Shown: positions 45,960 through 54,328 of the stretch, one piece after another
Layout: the number at the start of each line of letters is the position of its first letter
How positions within the stretch are numbered: position 1 is the first letter of the stretch
Assembly (NCBI RefSeq): GCF_019774615.1
Contig: NZ_CP081496.1
Span: 1,364,001 to 1,428,000, forward strand
Origin: Streptomyces sp. BHT-5-2
GTDB taxonomy: Bacteria > Actinomycetota > Actinomycetes > Streptomycetales > Streptomycetaceae
Direction of reading: 5' to 3'
DNA length: 64,000 nt
Notes under the pieces: model-generated
The model's database searches: none
Seen by the model: only the letters and a program-made list of their open reading frames with translations
Told to the model about the DNA's origin: nothing
Made by a program: the position numbers and the translations under genes

Positions 45960-46010
45960 ACCGCCCCCGCTGCCGTGACGGGCCCGGCCCGGCCGGTCAG
46001 TCCCGGCGGC

Positions 46011-47468
46011 TCACGCCCAGGTGATCAGCCGCTTGGGCCGCTCCAGGACCGCCGCGACATCCGCGAGCAGCTTGGAGCCCAGCTCGCCGTCGATCAGACG
46101 GTGGTCGAAGGAGAGCGCGAGGGTGGTGACCTGGCGCGGCTTGATCTTGCCCTTGTGGACCCACGGCTGGAGCTTGATCGCACCGAAGGCGAGGATCGCC
46201 GACTCCCCCGGGTTGAGGATCGGGGTACCGGTGTCGACACCGAAGACGCCGACGTTGGTGATGGTGACCGTGCCACCGGTCATCGCCGCCGGAGTGGTCT
46301 TGCCCTCGCGCGCCGTCGCCACCAACTCGGCCAGCTCCGTGGCGAGTTGCGGAAGCGTCTTGACGCCCGCGTCCTTGATGTTCGGGACGATCAGCCCGCG
46401 CGGGGTGGCCGCGGCGATGCCGAGGTTGATGTAGTCCTTGTAGACGATCTCCTGATTCGCCTCGTCCCAGGCGGCGTTGACCTCCGGGTGACGCCTGATG
46501 GCGACCAGGAACGCCTTGGCGACCAGCAGCAGCGGGTTGATCCGCAGCCCGGCCAGGTCCGGGTCCTGCTTCAGCTCCTGGACGAGCTTCATCGTGCGGG
46601 TCACGTCGACGGTGATGAACTCCGTGACGTGCGGCGCGGTGAAGGCACTGGCGACCATCGCCTGGGCGGTGGCCTTGCGCACGCCCTTGATCGGCACCCG
46701 CCGCTCGCGAGCGGCGTCGAAGGCGGTGACGGGGGCGACGGCCGGGACGCCCGCCTCGGCTTCGGCGGAAGCGGCGGCCGGCGCCTCGGCCGGTGCGGCG
46801 GCCGCGTGGACGTCGTCGCGGGTGATCACGCCGCCCGGCCCGGTCGGGGCGATCGTCGCCAGGTCGATGCCCAGGTCCTTGGCCAGCTTGCGGACCGGGG
46901 GCTTGGCCAGCGGACGCTCACCGACCGGGGCGGAGGCGGCGGGCACCACCGGCGGCGCCGGCACGGCGACCGGGGTGGCGGGCGGAGCCGGCGCGGCCCG
47001 CCCGTTCAGCTCCGCCTGGAGCCCGGCGGTCACCGGCTCCGGCTGCGGCTTGCGTGCCCGGCGCTTGGTCGAGGACGGCGCGGCGCCGTAGCCGACCAGC
47101 ACCGCCTGCCGGCCCTGCGGCTCGGCTTCCTCCTCGGCGTCCGCGGCGGGCGCGGCGGCCTCCGCGGGCTGCTCCTGGACGGGCCCGGCGCCGGGGTCGG
47201 TGTCGACCGAGATGATCACGGTGCCGACGTCGACGGTGGTGCCCTCGTCGAAGTTCAGCGTGTGCACCACCCCGTCATAGGGGATGGGGAGTTCGACGGC
47301 GGCCTTGGCGGTCTCGACCTCGCACACGACCTGGCCGTCGGTGACGGTGTCACCGGGCCGGACGTACCACTTGAGGATCTCGGCCTCGGTGAGCCCCTCG
47401 CCCACGTCGGGCATCTTGAACTCGCGGATGCGCTGCGCGTTCGCGGCGCCGGCGGTCCCTGCAGTCAT
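46011..47468 (-). CDS. bkdC: Branched-chain alpha-keto acid dehydrogenase E2 (dihydrolipoyl acyltransferase)
   Basis: The protein of about 485 residues has an N-terminal lipoyl domain with the lysine in CEVETAKAAVEL, a peripheral subunit-binding domain (VRKLAKDLGIDLATI), long Ala/Pro linkers and a C-terminal acyltransferase core with the catalytic SFDHRLIDG. It is the core of the complex that turns keto acids of Val, Leu and Ile into branched acyl-CoAs, which feed branched fatty acids and polyketide starters. It is the third gene of bkdABC. ATG 47468 or the GTG at 47474 may be the start; GAGGAG lies upstream. A second E2 gene lies at the window's right end. Confidence 0.94.
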   Translation of the reverse strand: MTAGTAGAANAQRIREFKMPDVGEGLTEAEILKWYVRPGDTVTDGQVVCEVETAKAAVELPIPYDGVVHTLNFDEGTTVDVGTVIISVDTDPGAGPVQEQPAEAAAPAADAEEEAEPQGRQAVLVGYGAAPSSTKRRARKPQPEPVTAGLQAELNGRAAPAPPATPVAVPAPPVVPAASAPVGERPLAKPPVRKLAKDLGIDLATIAPTGPGGVITRDDVHAAAAPAEAPAAASAEAEAGVPAVAPVTAFDAARERRVPIKGVRKATAQAMVASAFTAPHVTEFITVDVTRTMKLVQELKQDPDLAGLRINPLLLVAKAFLVAIRRHPEVNAAWDEANQEIVYKDYINLGIAAATPRGLIVPNIKDAGVKTLPQLATELAELVATAREGKTTPAAMTGGTVTITNVGVFGVDTGTPILNPGESAILAFGAIKLQPWVHKGKIKPRQVTTLALSFDHRLIDGELGSKLLADVAAVLERPKRLITWA

Positions 47469-47489
47469 GGTCACGACTCTCCTCAGCCC

Positions 47490-48473
47490 TCAGTACGCCA
47501 GCGCGCGGTCAACGGCGTCGAGCACCCGGTCCAGCCCCGGAAGGTACTCGTCCTCCAGCCTGGACGGCGGGTAGGGGGCGTGGAAGCCGCCGACCCGCAG
47601 CACCGGTGCCTCCAGGTGGTAGAAGCTGCGCTCGGTGATCCGGGCCGCGATCTCCGCACCGGAGCCGAAGAAGACCGGCGCCTCGTGGACCACCACCAGC
47701 CGGCCGGTCTTCTCGACCGAGGACTGCACGGTGTCGAAGTCGATCGGGGAGATCGAGCGCAGGTCGACGACCTCGACCGACTTGCCCTCCTCGGCGGCGA
47801 CCTTGGCGGCGTCCTCGCAGACCTTCACCATCGGGCCGTAGCCGACCAGCGTGAGGTCCGAACCGGTCCGGGTCACCCGGGCCTTGTGCAGCGGGTCCGG
47901 GATCGACTCGGTGTCCAGGCGCGACTTGTCGTGGTAGCGGCGCTTGGGCTCGAAGTAGATGACCGGGTCGTCGCCGGCGATGGCCTGCTGGAGCATCCAG
48001 TAGGCGTCGGAGGAGTTCGAGGGCGTGACGATCTTGAGGCCCGCGACATGCGCGAACAGCGACTCCGGGGACTCGGAGTGGTGCTCGACGGCGCCGATGC
48101 CGCCCCCGTACGGGATGCGGATGACGACCGGCATCTTGACCTTGCCGAGCGCCCGCGCATGCATCTTGGCGAGCTGGGTGACGATCTGGTCGTAGGCGGG
48201 GAAGACGAAACCGTCGAACTGGATCTCCACGACCGGGCGGTAGCCGCGCAGGGCCAGGCCGATCGCGGTGCCGACGATGCCGGACTCGGCGAGCGGGGTG
48301 TCGATCACCCGGTCCTCGCCGAAGTCCTTCTGGAGCCCGTCGGTGACCCGGAAGACGCCGCCGAGCTTGCCGACGTCCTCACCCATGACGAGGACCTTGG
48401 GGTCTGCCTCCATGGAGGCCCGCAGCGAGGCGTTGATCGCCTTGGCGATGGTGATCTTCTCGTGGACGGCCAT
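47490..48473 (-). CDS. bkdB: Branched-chain alpha-keto acid dehydrogenase E1 beta
   Basis: The 327-residue protein is an E1-beta transketolase-type subunit. It begins MAVHEKITIAKAINASLR and shows the pyrimidine-binding region LVMGEDVGKLGGVF and IGLALRGYRPVVEIQF, plus the C-terminal domain with VVVHEAPVFFGSGAEIAA. Its start is two bases after the bkdA stop (TGACCATG), so the subunits are made together. It pairs with E1 alpha to bind thiamine diphosphate and decarboxylate the keto acid. Confidence 0.95.
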   Translation of the reverse strand: MAVHEKITIAKAINASLRASMEADPKVLVMGEDVGKLGGVFRVTDGLQKDFGEDRVIDTPLAESGIVGTAIGLALRGYRPVVEIQFDGFVFPAYDQIVTQLAKMHARALGKVKMPVVIRIPYGGGIGAVEHHSESPESLFAHVAGLKIVTPSNSSDAYWMLQQAIAGDDPVIYFEPKRRYHDKSRLDTESIPDPLHKARVTRTGSDLTLVGYGPMVKVCEDAAKVAAEEGKSVEVVDLRSISPIDFDTVQSSVEKTGRLVVVHEAPVFFGSGAEIAARITERSFYHLEAPVLRVGGFHAPYPPSRLEDEYLPGLDRVLDAVDRALAY

Positions 48474-48475
48474 GG

Positions 48476-49687
48476 TCAGTTCCCCTCCGCGGCGGCGTCG
48501 GCGAAGGACGCCTGGTAGGCGGCGAACTGCGCACGCTCCTCGTCGACGAGCGCGTGCCCGTCGGCGTAGACGTTCTCGAAGATCGCCATGTGGTCCGGGT
48601 CGGGCATCGCCCGTACCGCGTCGCGGACCCGCTTGCCCAGGGTCTCGCTCTCCTCGTCGATCGCCGCGAGGTACGCATCGTCGACGATCCCCTCGGCCTC
48701 CAGGTACTTCCGCAGCCGCAGGATCGGGTCCTTGGCCTCCCAAGCCAGCCGCTCCTCGTCGGCGCGGTAGCGCGTGGGGTCGTCGGAGGTGGTGTGGGCG
48801 CCCATGCGGTAGGTGAACGCCTCGACGAGCGTGGGGCCCTGGCCCGTGCGCGCCCGCTCCAGCGCCGCCTTGGTCACCGCCAGACAGGCCAGCACGTCAT
48901 TGCCGTCGACCCGTACGCCGGGGAAGCCGAAGCCCTGGGCGCGCTGGTAGAGGGGGACGCGGGTCTGCTTCTCGGTGGGCTCGGAAATCGCCCACTGGTT
49001 GTTCTGGCAGAAGAAGACGACCGGGGCGTTGTAGACCGCGGAGAAGGTGAAGGACTCGGCGACATCTCCCTGGCTGGAGGCGCCGTCGCCGAAATACGCG
49101 ATGACCGCGGAATCGGCGCCGTCCTTCTGCACGCCCATCGCGTAACCGGTCGCGTGCAGGGTCTGCGAGCCGATGACGATGGTGTAGAGGTGGAAGTTGT
49201 TGCTGTTGGGATCCCAACCGCCGTTGTTGACACCGCGGAACATCCCCAGCAGGTTCGTCGGGTCGACGCCCCGGCACCAGGCCACGCCGTGCTCCCGGTA
49301 GGTGGGGAAGACGTAGTCGTCGTCGCGCAGCGCGCGGCCCGAGCCGATCTGGGCGGCCTCCTGGCCGAGCAGCGAGGCCCACAGACCCAGCTCTCCCTGG
49401 CGCTGGAGAGTGGTGGCCTCGGCGTCGAATCGCCGGGTCAGCACCATGTCGCGGTAAAGCCCGCGCAGTTCCTCGGGAGAGAGATCGATCGCGTATTCCG
49501 GGTGCTCGACCCGCTCCCCTTCCGGGGTCAGCAGTTGTACGAGCTGGTCGTGCTCCGCCTGGTCCGGCCGGGCGCTGTTCCTGGCCCTGGACTGCGTCTC
49601 CTTTTTCGCCGGCGACGCTTTTTTGGCGGTGGTGCGCTTGCTGCCGCCGCGGGCGGTTTTCCGCTCGGCAGTGCCTTCCACGGTCAC
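48476..49687 (-). CDS. bkdA: Branched-chain alpha-keto acid dehydrogenase E1 alpha
   Basis: The 403-residue protein has a basic Lys/Ala-rich head of about 45 residues and an E1-alpha core with the thiamine diphosphate motif GDGASSQGDVAE and the ending QNN, plus the conserved RMGAHTTSDDPTRYR. The GTG start follows GGAGGAG with good spacing. It is the first gene of the bkdABC operon; the promoter lies in the gap toward the response regulator gene, which holds an AT-rich palindrome. Confidence 0.95.
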   Translation of the reverse strand: MTVEGTAERKTARGGSKRTTAKKASPAKKETQSRARNSARPDQAEHDQLVQLLTPEGERVEHPEYAIDLSPEELRGLYRDMVLTRRFDAEATTLQRQGELGLWASLLGQEAAQIGSGRALRDDDYVFPTYREHGVAWCRGVDPTNLLGMFRGVNNGGWDPNSNNFHLYTIVIGSQTLHATGYAMGVQKDGADSAVIAYFGDGASSQGDVAESFTFSAVYNAPVVFFCQNNQWAISEPTEKQTRVPLYQRAQGFGFPGVRVDGNDVLACLAVTKAALERARTGQGPTLVEAFTYRMGAHTTSDDPTRYRADEERLAWEAKDPILRLRKYLEAEGIVDDAYLAAIDEESETLGKRVRDAVRAMPDPDHMAIFENVYADGHALVDEERAQFAAYQASFADAAAEGN

Positions 49688-49994
49688 GTGCTGCTCCTCC
49701 GTCTGTCCGGCCCCCGGGGTCCGCCGGTGGCCGTTTGCGGCTCACCCGGTATCCGATACGGCGCACGGGGTGTGTGCGAACGCGGCCGGATCCGGGTGGA
49801 ACAAAGCGCCCCGGAGTGGCCTGCTCATTGCACGTTACCCATTGTCAAAGCCGAAGTGGAAATGGCGCTGACCTGCGATTTTGCTTGGATTTCCAAGTAA
49901 ATCGCGAAGGCTGGGAACAACTCCTGGTCACAGCGTTGCAGGCCGCCGGGACAACGGCACGTTATATCGGTGACCTGGAGCACGGGAAGAGTCG
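49688..49994. other. Divergent gap between bkdA and the response regulator
   Basis: This 307-bp gap is clearly less GC-rich from about 49820 to 49910. It holds the palindrome CTTGGATTTCCAAG (49884-49897) and, nearer the regulator, a half-site-like GGGAC (49948-49952) followed by ACG and TTATATC. Confidence 0.5.
49884..49897. promoter_or_regulatory. CTTGGA-TT-TCCAAG palindrome
   Basis: Perfect 6-bp arms with a 2-bp centre, extended by TT and AA at the outer ends. It lies in an AT-rich island 200 bp upstream of bkdA and 98 bp upstream of the response regulator gene. Confidence 0.45.
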
Positions 49995-50672
49995 ATGTGT
50001 GAGACTGGGGACGTGCGCGAAGACGGAAAAATCACTGTTTTCCTGCTTGATGACCACGAGGTGGTACGGCGGGGCGTCCACGAAATGCTGTCGGTCGAGG
50101 AGGACATCGAAGTCGTCGGCGAGGCCGGCACCGCGGCTGATGCCCTGGTCAGGATCCCTGCGACGCGTCCGGACGTGGCCGTGCTGGACGTCCGGCTCCC
50201 GGACGGCAGCGGCGTCGAGGTGTGCCGCGAGATCCGCTCGCAGAACGAGGACATCAAATGCCTGATGCTCACCTCGTTCGCCGATGACGAGGCCCTGTTC
50301 GATGCGATTATGGCCGGTGCATCCGGTTATGTCCTCAAGGCGATCCGGGGCAGCGAACTCCTCTCCGCGGTCCGCGATGTGGCGGCCGGGAAGTCGCTCC
50401 TCGACCCGGTGGCCACCGCCCGGGTCCTGGAACGGCTCCGCGACGGCAGCGCCGCCAAGGGCGACGACCGGCTGGCCGGCCTCACCGAGCAGGAACGCAA
50501 GATCCTCGATCTGATCGGCGAGGGACTGACCAACCGCGTCATCGGCGAGCGACTCCATCTCGCCGAAAAGACGATCAAGAATTACGTCTCCAGTCTGCTT
50601 TCCAAACTCGGCATGGAACGCCGTTCGCAGGCCGCCGCCTATGTCGCCCGTATGCAGGCCGAAAGGCGCTGA
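49995..50672 (+). CDS. DevR/DosR-like NarL-family response regulator (orphan)
   Basis: The 225-residue regulator has a receiver domain (about 12-130) with the acid pair D19/D20, the phospho-acceptor D65 in VLDVRLPDG and the conserved lysine in YVLKAIRG. A LuxR-type HTH follows (about 155-220; LTEQERKILDLIGEGLTNRVIGERL). It looks like DevR/DosR. No histidine kinase gene lies nearby, so it is an orphan. I recall that the S. coelicolor regulator beside bkd was reported to be phosphorylated by the kinase of the DevRS-type pair; this should be checked. GTG 49995 is chosen; a GTG six codons later is possible. Confidence 0.9.
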   Translation: MCETGDVREDGKITVFLLDDHEVVRRGVHEMLSVEEDIEVVGEAGTAADALVRIPATRPDVAVLDVRLPDGSGVEVCREIRSQNEDIKCLMLTSFADDEALFDAIMAGASGYVLKAIRGSELLSAVRDVAAGKSLLDPVATARVLERLRDGSAAKGDDRLAGLTEQERKILDLIGEGLTNRVIGERLHLAEKTIKNYVSSLLSKLGMERRSQAAAYVARMQAERR

Positions 50673-50685
50673 CCTGGCGGAAAAT

Positions 50686-50732
50686 CCCTGGTCCCGGCCG
50701 TGGAGGCGATCGTTCCGCGGCCGGGACCAGGG
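50686..50732 (+). terminator. 15-bp hairpin after the response regulator
   Basis: CCCTGGTCCCGGCCG and CGGCCGGGACCAGGG pair perfectly around a 17-base loop, directly past the stop. Its right arm runs into a DosR-like palindrome. Confidence 0.68.
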
Positions 50733-50743
50733 ACCAACGTCCC
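50730..50743. promoter_or_regulatory. DosR/DevR-box-like palindrome GGGACCAACGTCCC
   Basis: GGGAC and GTCCC arms around four bases match the inner core of the mycobacterial DosR box (GGGACT-n-AGTCCC). It lies 57 bp before the start of the next gene and 57 bp after the stop of a DevR-like regulator. An extra GGGAC occurs at 50723. Confidence 0.6.
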
Positions 50744-50800
50744 GCCCACCGGGGGCGGCCGCCCCTATGCGGCGCCGCACCGAACGGGCAGGGTGTGTCC

Positions 50801-51217
50801 ATGCCCACCGACGTCTTCCGTGCCATCGAGCTGCTGAGCAGGACCCCCTACGGCCGGGTCTCGGCCAGCCGGCGGGCGCTCCCCTTCACCACCGTCACCC
50901 GGCACCTCGTCGTCGACGACCGGGTCATCCTGCGGCTGCACCGCGGCTACGACTACCATCGGGCGCTGGACGGCAGCGTCGTCGCGTACGAGGCGGACAA
51001 CGTCAACTGCGGTGCCCAGGACACCTGGTCCGTGCAGTTCACCGGCACCGCCCGGGTCATCGAGACCACCGCGGCCGAGCGGGCGCTGTTCGGCCGCACC
51101 CCGCGACTGGCCGACGGTGAGCCGTACGACCCGGTCTTCCTGCGGATCGAGCCGGAGTTCGTGACGCTGCATCACCTCACGGATGTCCCGGTCTTCGGAT
51201 ATGCACACCCTCTGTAA
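50801..51217 (+). CDS. Pyridoxamine 5'-phosphate oxidase-like (split-barrel flavin) protein
   Basis: The 138-residue protein has the split-barrel fold pattern of flavin-binding PPOX-like proteins, with TPYGRVSASRRALPFTTVT, VILRLHRGYDYHRALDGSVVAYEADN and the C-terminal VFLRIEPEFVTLHHL. It lacks the residues needed to be sure of true PNPOx activity. Genes of this kind occur in DosR regulons of mycobacteria. A DosR-like palindrome lies upstream. The ATG at 50801 is preferred; a GTG two codons upstream is the alternative. Confidence 0.82.
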   Translation: MPTDVFRAIELLSRTPYGRVSASRRALPFTTVTRHLVVDDRVILRLHRGYDYHRALDGSVVAYEADNVNCGAQDTWSVQFTGTARVIETTAAERALFGRTPRLADGEPYDPVFLRIEPEFVTLHHLTDVPVFGYAHPL

Positions 51218-51269
51218 GGCTTTCCGGGACACCCACTCCACTGGGCGACGTTGATCTAACATCTGGCGC

Positions 51270-52313
51270 GTGCTGCGCTCATCTGTAGTCCGGTCGGCGA
51301 CGACGCCCGACCGCGACACCCTCGGATCCCTGCTGCGCCACTACGACAGCGCCGGGGCACCGCTGTCCTGCGAACCCGTCGCCGAGGGACTGCTCAACCA
51401 CGGCTATTTCCTCGCCACCACGCGCGGCCGCTACTTCCTCAAACACCACCTCGACGGCGACCGTGCCGCCCTCGCCCGCCAGCACCGCGCCACCCGCCGC
51501 CTCGCCGGGCTCGGCCTGCCGGTCGTCCCGCCCGTCACCGGGGCGGACGGCCGGACCTTCACCGTGCTGGACGGCCGCTGCTACGCCCTGCACCCCTGGA
51601 TCGAGGGGCGGCACCTGAGCGGCGGCGAGCTGACCACCGGTCAGTCGCGGCGGCTGGGCGCCCTGCTCGGGCGCGTCCACACCACGCTGGAGCAGGTCAT
51701 GGCCGACGAGCCGGCGCCGCCGCGGCCGCCCGGCACGGACGCCACCGCCGACCCCGAGCGGACCTTCGAGACGATCGACGAGCTGCTGGCGCTGGCCCGC
51801 AGCGCCCGCCCGCGCACCAGCTTCGACGAGCTCGCCGAGCACCGCCTCCTGGAACGCCGGGCCCTGCTGGAGCGGCTGGCGCACCGCCGGCCGGCCCCCG
51901 GCGCGGAGCCCGCGGCGGGCTGGGTGCACGGCGACTTCCACCCGCTGAACGTGCTCTACCGCGGCGCCGAACCGGCCGCGATCGTCGACTGGGACCGGCT
52001 GGGCGTCCAGCCGCGCGCCGAGGAGGCGGTGCGCGCCGCCGCGATCTTCTTCGTCCGCCCCTGCGGGACGCTGGACCTGGCGAAGGTCGCCGCGTACGCG
52101 AGCGCCTACCGCGGGGTGTGCGGAGCCGGTGCCGAGGAGCTGGCCGCGGCCGTGCACCGGGTCTGGTGGGAGCGGCTGAACGACTTCTGGATGCTCACCT
52201 GGCGCTACCGGCTCGGCGACCGGCGCACCGATCCGCAGTTCCCCGCGGCGGCCGCGCTGGCAGTGTGGTGGACCCGCGCCTATCCGGCCGTGCGCAGGGC
52301 GTTCACGGGCTGA
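51270..52313 (+). CDS. Aminoglycoside phosphotransferase-fold (APH/ChoK-like) kinase
   Basis: The 347-residue protein has the APH fold: an N-terminal lobe with YFLKHHLDG, the catalytic WVHGDFHPLNVLY loop and the metal-binding AIVDWDRLG. It resembles homoserine-kinase-like or small-molecule kinases rather than proven antibiotic-resistance enzymes. TAACAT ends 7 bp before the GTG, so the mRNA may be leaderless. The substrate is unknown. Confidence 0.85.
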   Translation: MLRSSVVRSATTPDRDTLGSLLRHYDSAGAPLSCEPVAEGLLNHGYFLATTRGRYFLKHHLDGDRAALARQHRATRRLAGLGLPVVPPVTGADGRTFTVLDGRCYALHPWIEGRHLSGGELTTGQSRRLGALLGRVHTTLEQVMADEPAPPRPPGTDATADPERTFETIDELLALARSARPRTSFDELAEHRLLERRALLERLAHRRPAPGAEPAAGWVHGDFHPLNVLYRGAEPAAIVDWDRLGVQPRAEEAVRAAAIFFVRPCGTLDLAKVAAYASAYRGVCGAGAEELAAAVHRVWWERLNDFWMLTWRYRLGDRRTDPQFPAAAALAVWWTRAYPAVRRAFTG

Positions 52314-52351
52314 CGCGGGCGAGGCTCCGGCCCCGCCCGCGGCCCTTCCGC

Positions 52352-54016
52352 TCAGCCTCCGGTCGCGCCGCCCAGCGGCGTGCTGCCGCCGGTGGTGGAG
52401 CCGTTGGACGTGCCGCCGGTGTTCGTCCCGCCGGTGTTCGTCCCGCCCGTGTTCGTGCCGCCGGTGTTCGTCCCCCCGTTGGTGGTGCCCCCGTTGGTGG
52501 TGCCGCCGTCGGTCGTCCCACCGTCCGTCGTCCCGCCGTTGGTGGTGCCCCCGTCGGTCGTGCCACCGGTGGAGCTGGTCGGCGGCTCGGAAGACGGCGG
52601 CTGCGAGCTGGGCGGCTCGGTCGACGGCCGGGTGCTGGGCTCGTGGCTCGGCCGGCGGGTGTAGGTGTTCCCGCCGCCGCTGGAGCCGCCCGGGTAGGTC
52701 TCCGGGGTGGTCGGCTCGTCCGTCGGCGGCTCGGTGGTCTCGTCGGACTTCGACGGCGAGGGGGACTGGGTGACCTGCGTCTTCTGCGTGTGGTCGGGGC
52801 CGCTCTTGTTCTGCAGCGCGAAGGCCACGCCCACGCCGATCGCGATCAGCGCCAGCACGGCGATCAGCCAGACCTTGCCCCGGCCGCCCTTGGCCTGGCG
52901 GTATCCGCCCTCGAAACCGCCGTCGTCGTCCCGCATACCGGGCGTCAGCATCGGCTGCGCCGTGGTCTGCCCGGCGTCGGGGTGGGACAGCGCGGTGGTC
53001 TCGGCGACCCCGCCGCGCAGGGCCATGGTGTGCCCGCCCTCGGGCAGCGCGACCGGGCCGGTGTTCCAGGTACCGGTGTGGCCGCCCTGCTCGTGCAGCA
53101 TCTGCAACGAGTACTGGACCAGGCCGCGCATCTCCTCGGCGGTCTGGAAACGGTCGTCGGGGTCCTTGGCCAGCGACCGCATCACCAGGCCGTCCAGCTC
53201 CGGCGGCACCGCGTCGGCGACCTGGGAGGGCGCCACCGGCATGTCCTGGACGTGCTGGTAGACGACCGAGAGCGGGGTCTCACCGGTGAACGGCGGCCGC
53301 TGCGCGAGGAGTTCGTAGAGCAGGCAGCCGGTGGCGTAGAGGTCGGAGCGGGTGTCGACGGTCTTGCCGAGCGCCTGCTCCGGGGAGAGGTACTGCGGGG
53401 TGCCCATGACCATGCCGGTCTGCGTCATGGTCGACTGCGCGCCGTGCAGGGCGCGGGCGATGCCGAAGTCCATCACCTTCACGGCGCCGCTGTTGGTGAT
53501 GATCACGTTCGCGGGCTTGATGTCACGGTGCACGATGCCGTGCTGGTGGCTGTAGGCCAGCGCCTCCAGCACCCCCGAGACGATGATCAGTGCCTGGTCC
53601 GGCGGCGGGGCCTCGGCGTTCAGCAGCAGATCACGGATGGTGTGGCCCTCGACCAGCTCCATCACGATGTACGGCACGGTGTTGCCGCCGACGAAGTCCT
53701 CGCCCGAGTCGTACACGGCGACGACCGCGTGGTGGTTCAGGCCGGCCACGGACTGTGCCTCGCGGGTGAAGCGGGCCTTGGACACCGGGTCCTCGGCGAG
53801 GTCGGCGCGCAGCAGCTTCACGGCGACGGTGCGGCCCAGGCGCACGTCCTCGGCAGCGAACACCTCCGCCATACCGCCGCGGCCCAGCCGGCGCGTCAGC
53901 CGGTAGCGGCCGTCGCCGACCAGCCCGCCGTTGCCCCACATCTCCGGTGCGTCCGGGACACTGGAGCTGTTGGCGTCAGGATCGGACGGCCCCTGGGGGC
54001 TCTGCGTCGGTGCCAT
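52352..54016 (-). CDS. Ser/Thr protein kinase with pentapeptide-repeat outer tail
   Basis: The 554-residue protein has a kinase domain (about 35-300; glycine loop LGRGGMAEVFAA, catalytic VHRDIKPANVIITN, then VMDFGIARA), a juxtamembrane region, one membrane segment (about 383-403) and an outer tail of about 150 residues. The tail is Ser/Thr/Pro-rich and ends in 13 tandem pentads of type xxGGT (residues 482-546). It is divergent from the other kinase gene across a 312-bp gap and probably signals from the cell surface; the ligand is unknown. Confidence 0.92.
   Translation of the reverse strand: MAPTQSPQGPSDPDANSSSVPDAPEMWGNGGLVGDGRYRLTRRLGRGGMAEVFAAEDVRLGRTVAVKLLRADLAEDPVSKARFTREAQSVAGLNHHAVVAVYDSGEDFVGGNTVPYIVMELVEGHTIRDLLLNAEAPPPDQALIIVSGVLEALAYSHQHGIVHRDIKPANVIITNSGAVKVMDFGIARALHGAQSTMTQTGMVMGTPQYLSPEQALGKTVDTRSDLYATGCLLYELLAQRPPFTGETPLSVVYQHVQDMPVAPSQVADAVPPELDGLVMRSLAKDPDDRFQTAEEMRGLVQYSLQMLHEQGGHTGTWNTGPVALPEGGHTMALRGGVAETTALSHPDAGQTTAQPMLTPGMRDDDGGFEGGYRQAKGGRGKVWLIAVLALIAIGVGVAFALQNKSGPDHTQKTQVTQSPSPSKSDETTEPPTDEPTTPETYPGGSSGGGNTYTRRPSHEPSTRPSTEPPSSQPPSSEPPTSSTGGTTDGGTTNGGTTDGGTTDGGTTNGGTTNGGTNTGGTNTGGTNTGGTNTGGTSNGSTTGGSTPLGGATGG
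52379..52573 (-). repeat. 15-bp-period tandem repeat coding xxGGT pentapeptides
   Basis: Thirteen 15-bp units within the kinase gene encode pentads such as NTGGT, TNGGT and TDGGT. Four neighbouring units are nearly identical at the DNA level, suggesting recent unit duplication. Confidence 0.88.
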
Positions 54017-54189
54017 CGGTCCTCGCCGTCGAATCGATCCGCGTTACAGCGGTAAGGTCTCGGTCTTCGCTAGAGCACGCTACAGGTTCTGCGGCACCCA
54101 CCGGTCCGTGGTGGACCGGCCATCAAACCTTCCTCTCACCAAGAGCCGCAAGTTCACCCGGGGTGATCGGGGGTGCGGAACCCTGACGC

Positions 54190-54220
54190 CCGTGACCGGA
54201 TCTTGCACATCTGGTCACGG
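54190..54220. promoter_or_regulatory. 31-bp inverted repeat, candidate operator
   Basis: CCGTGACCGGAT and ATCTGGTCACGG are 12-bp arms with one mismatch around CTTGCAC. It lies just upstream of the putative -35 box of the right-hand kinase gene. Confidence 0.55.
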
Positions 54221-54234
54221 AACGGGCACACAGC

Positions 54235-54262
54235 TTGACGTGTCCGTGGCCTGGGGCAGACT
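54235..54262 (+). promoter_or_regulatory. Putative housekeeping promoter of the right-hand kinase gene
   Basis: TTGACG (-35) and CAGACT (-10) are 16 bp apart and close to the Streptomyces HrdB consensus, about 65 bp before the ATG. Confidence 0.55.
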
Positions 54263-54328
54263 TGGCTGCGGAAATCTGGATTTTGATCGCTGGATACACG
54301 GGCTGTACGCCCAGGGGGACGCGGAACG

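Larger units (their letters stand above)
54017..54328. other. Divergent gap between the two kinase genes
   Basis: This 312-bp gap holds a 31-bp inverted repeat (54190-54220) and, 15 bp further, TTGACG (54235-54240) with CAGACT (54257-54262) at 16 bp spacing, a good promoter for the right-hand kinase gene. Confidence 0.6.

Noticed and set aside
51270..52313. Aminoglycoside resistance gene
   Set aside because: The APH fold alone does not show resistance; the sequence looks more like small-metabolite kinases and there is no antibiotic gene context.
52379..52573. CRISPR-like array
   Set aside because: The 15-bp tandem units have no spacers and encode in-frame pentapeptides of a kinase tail.
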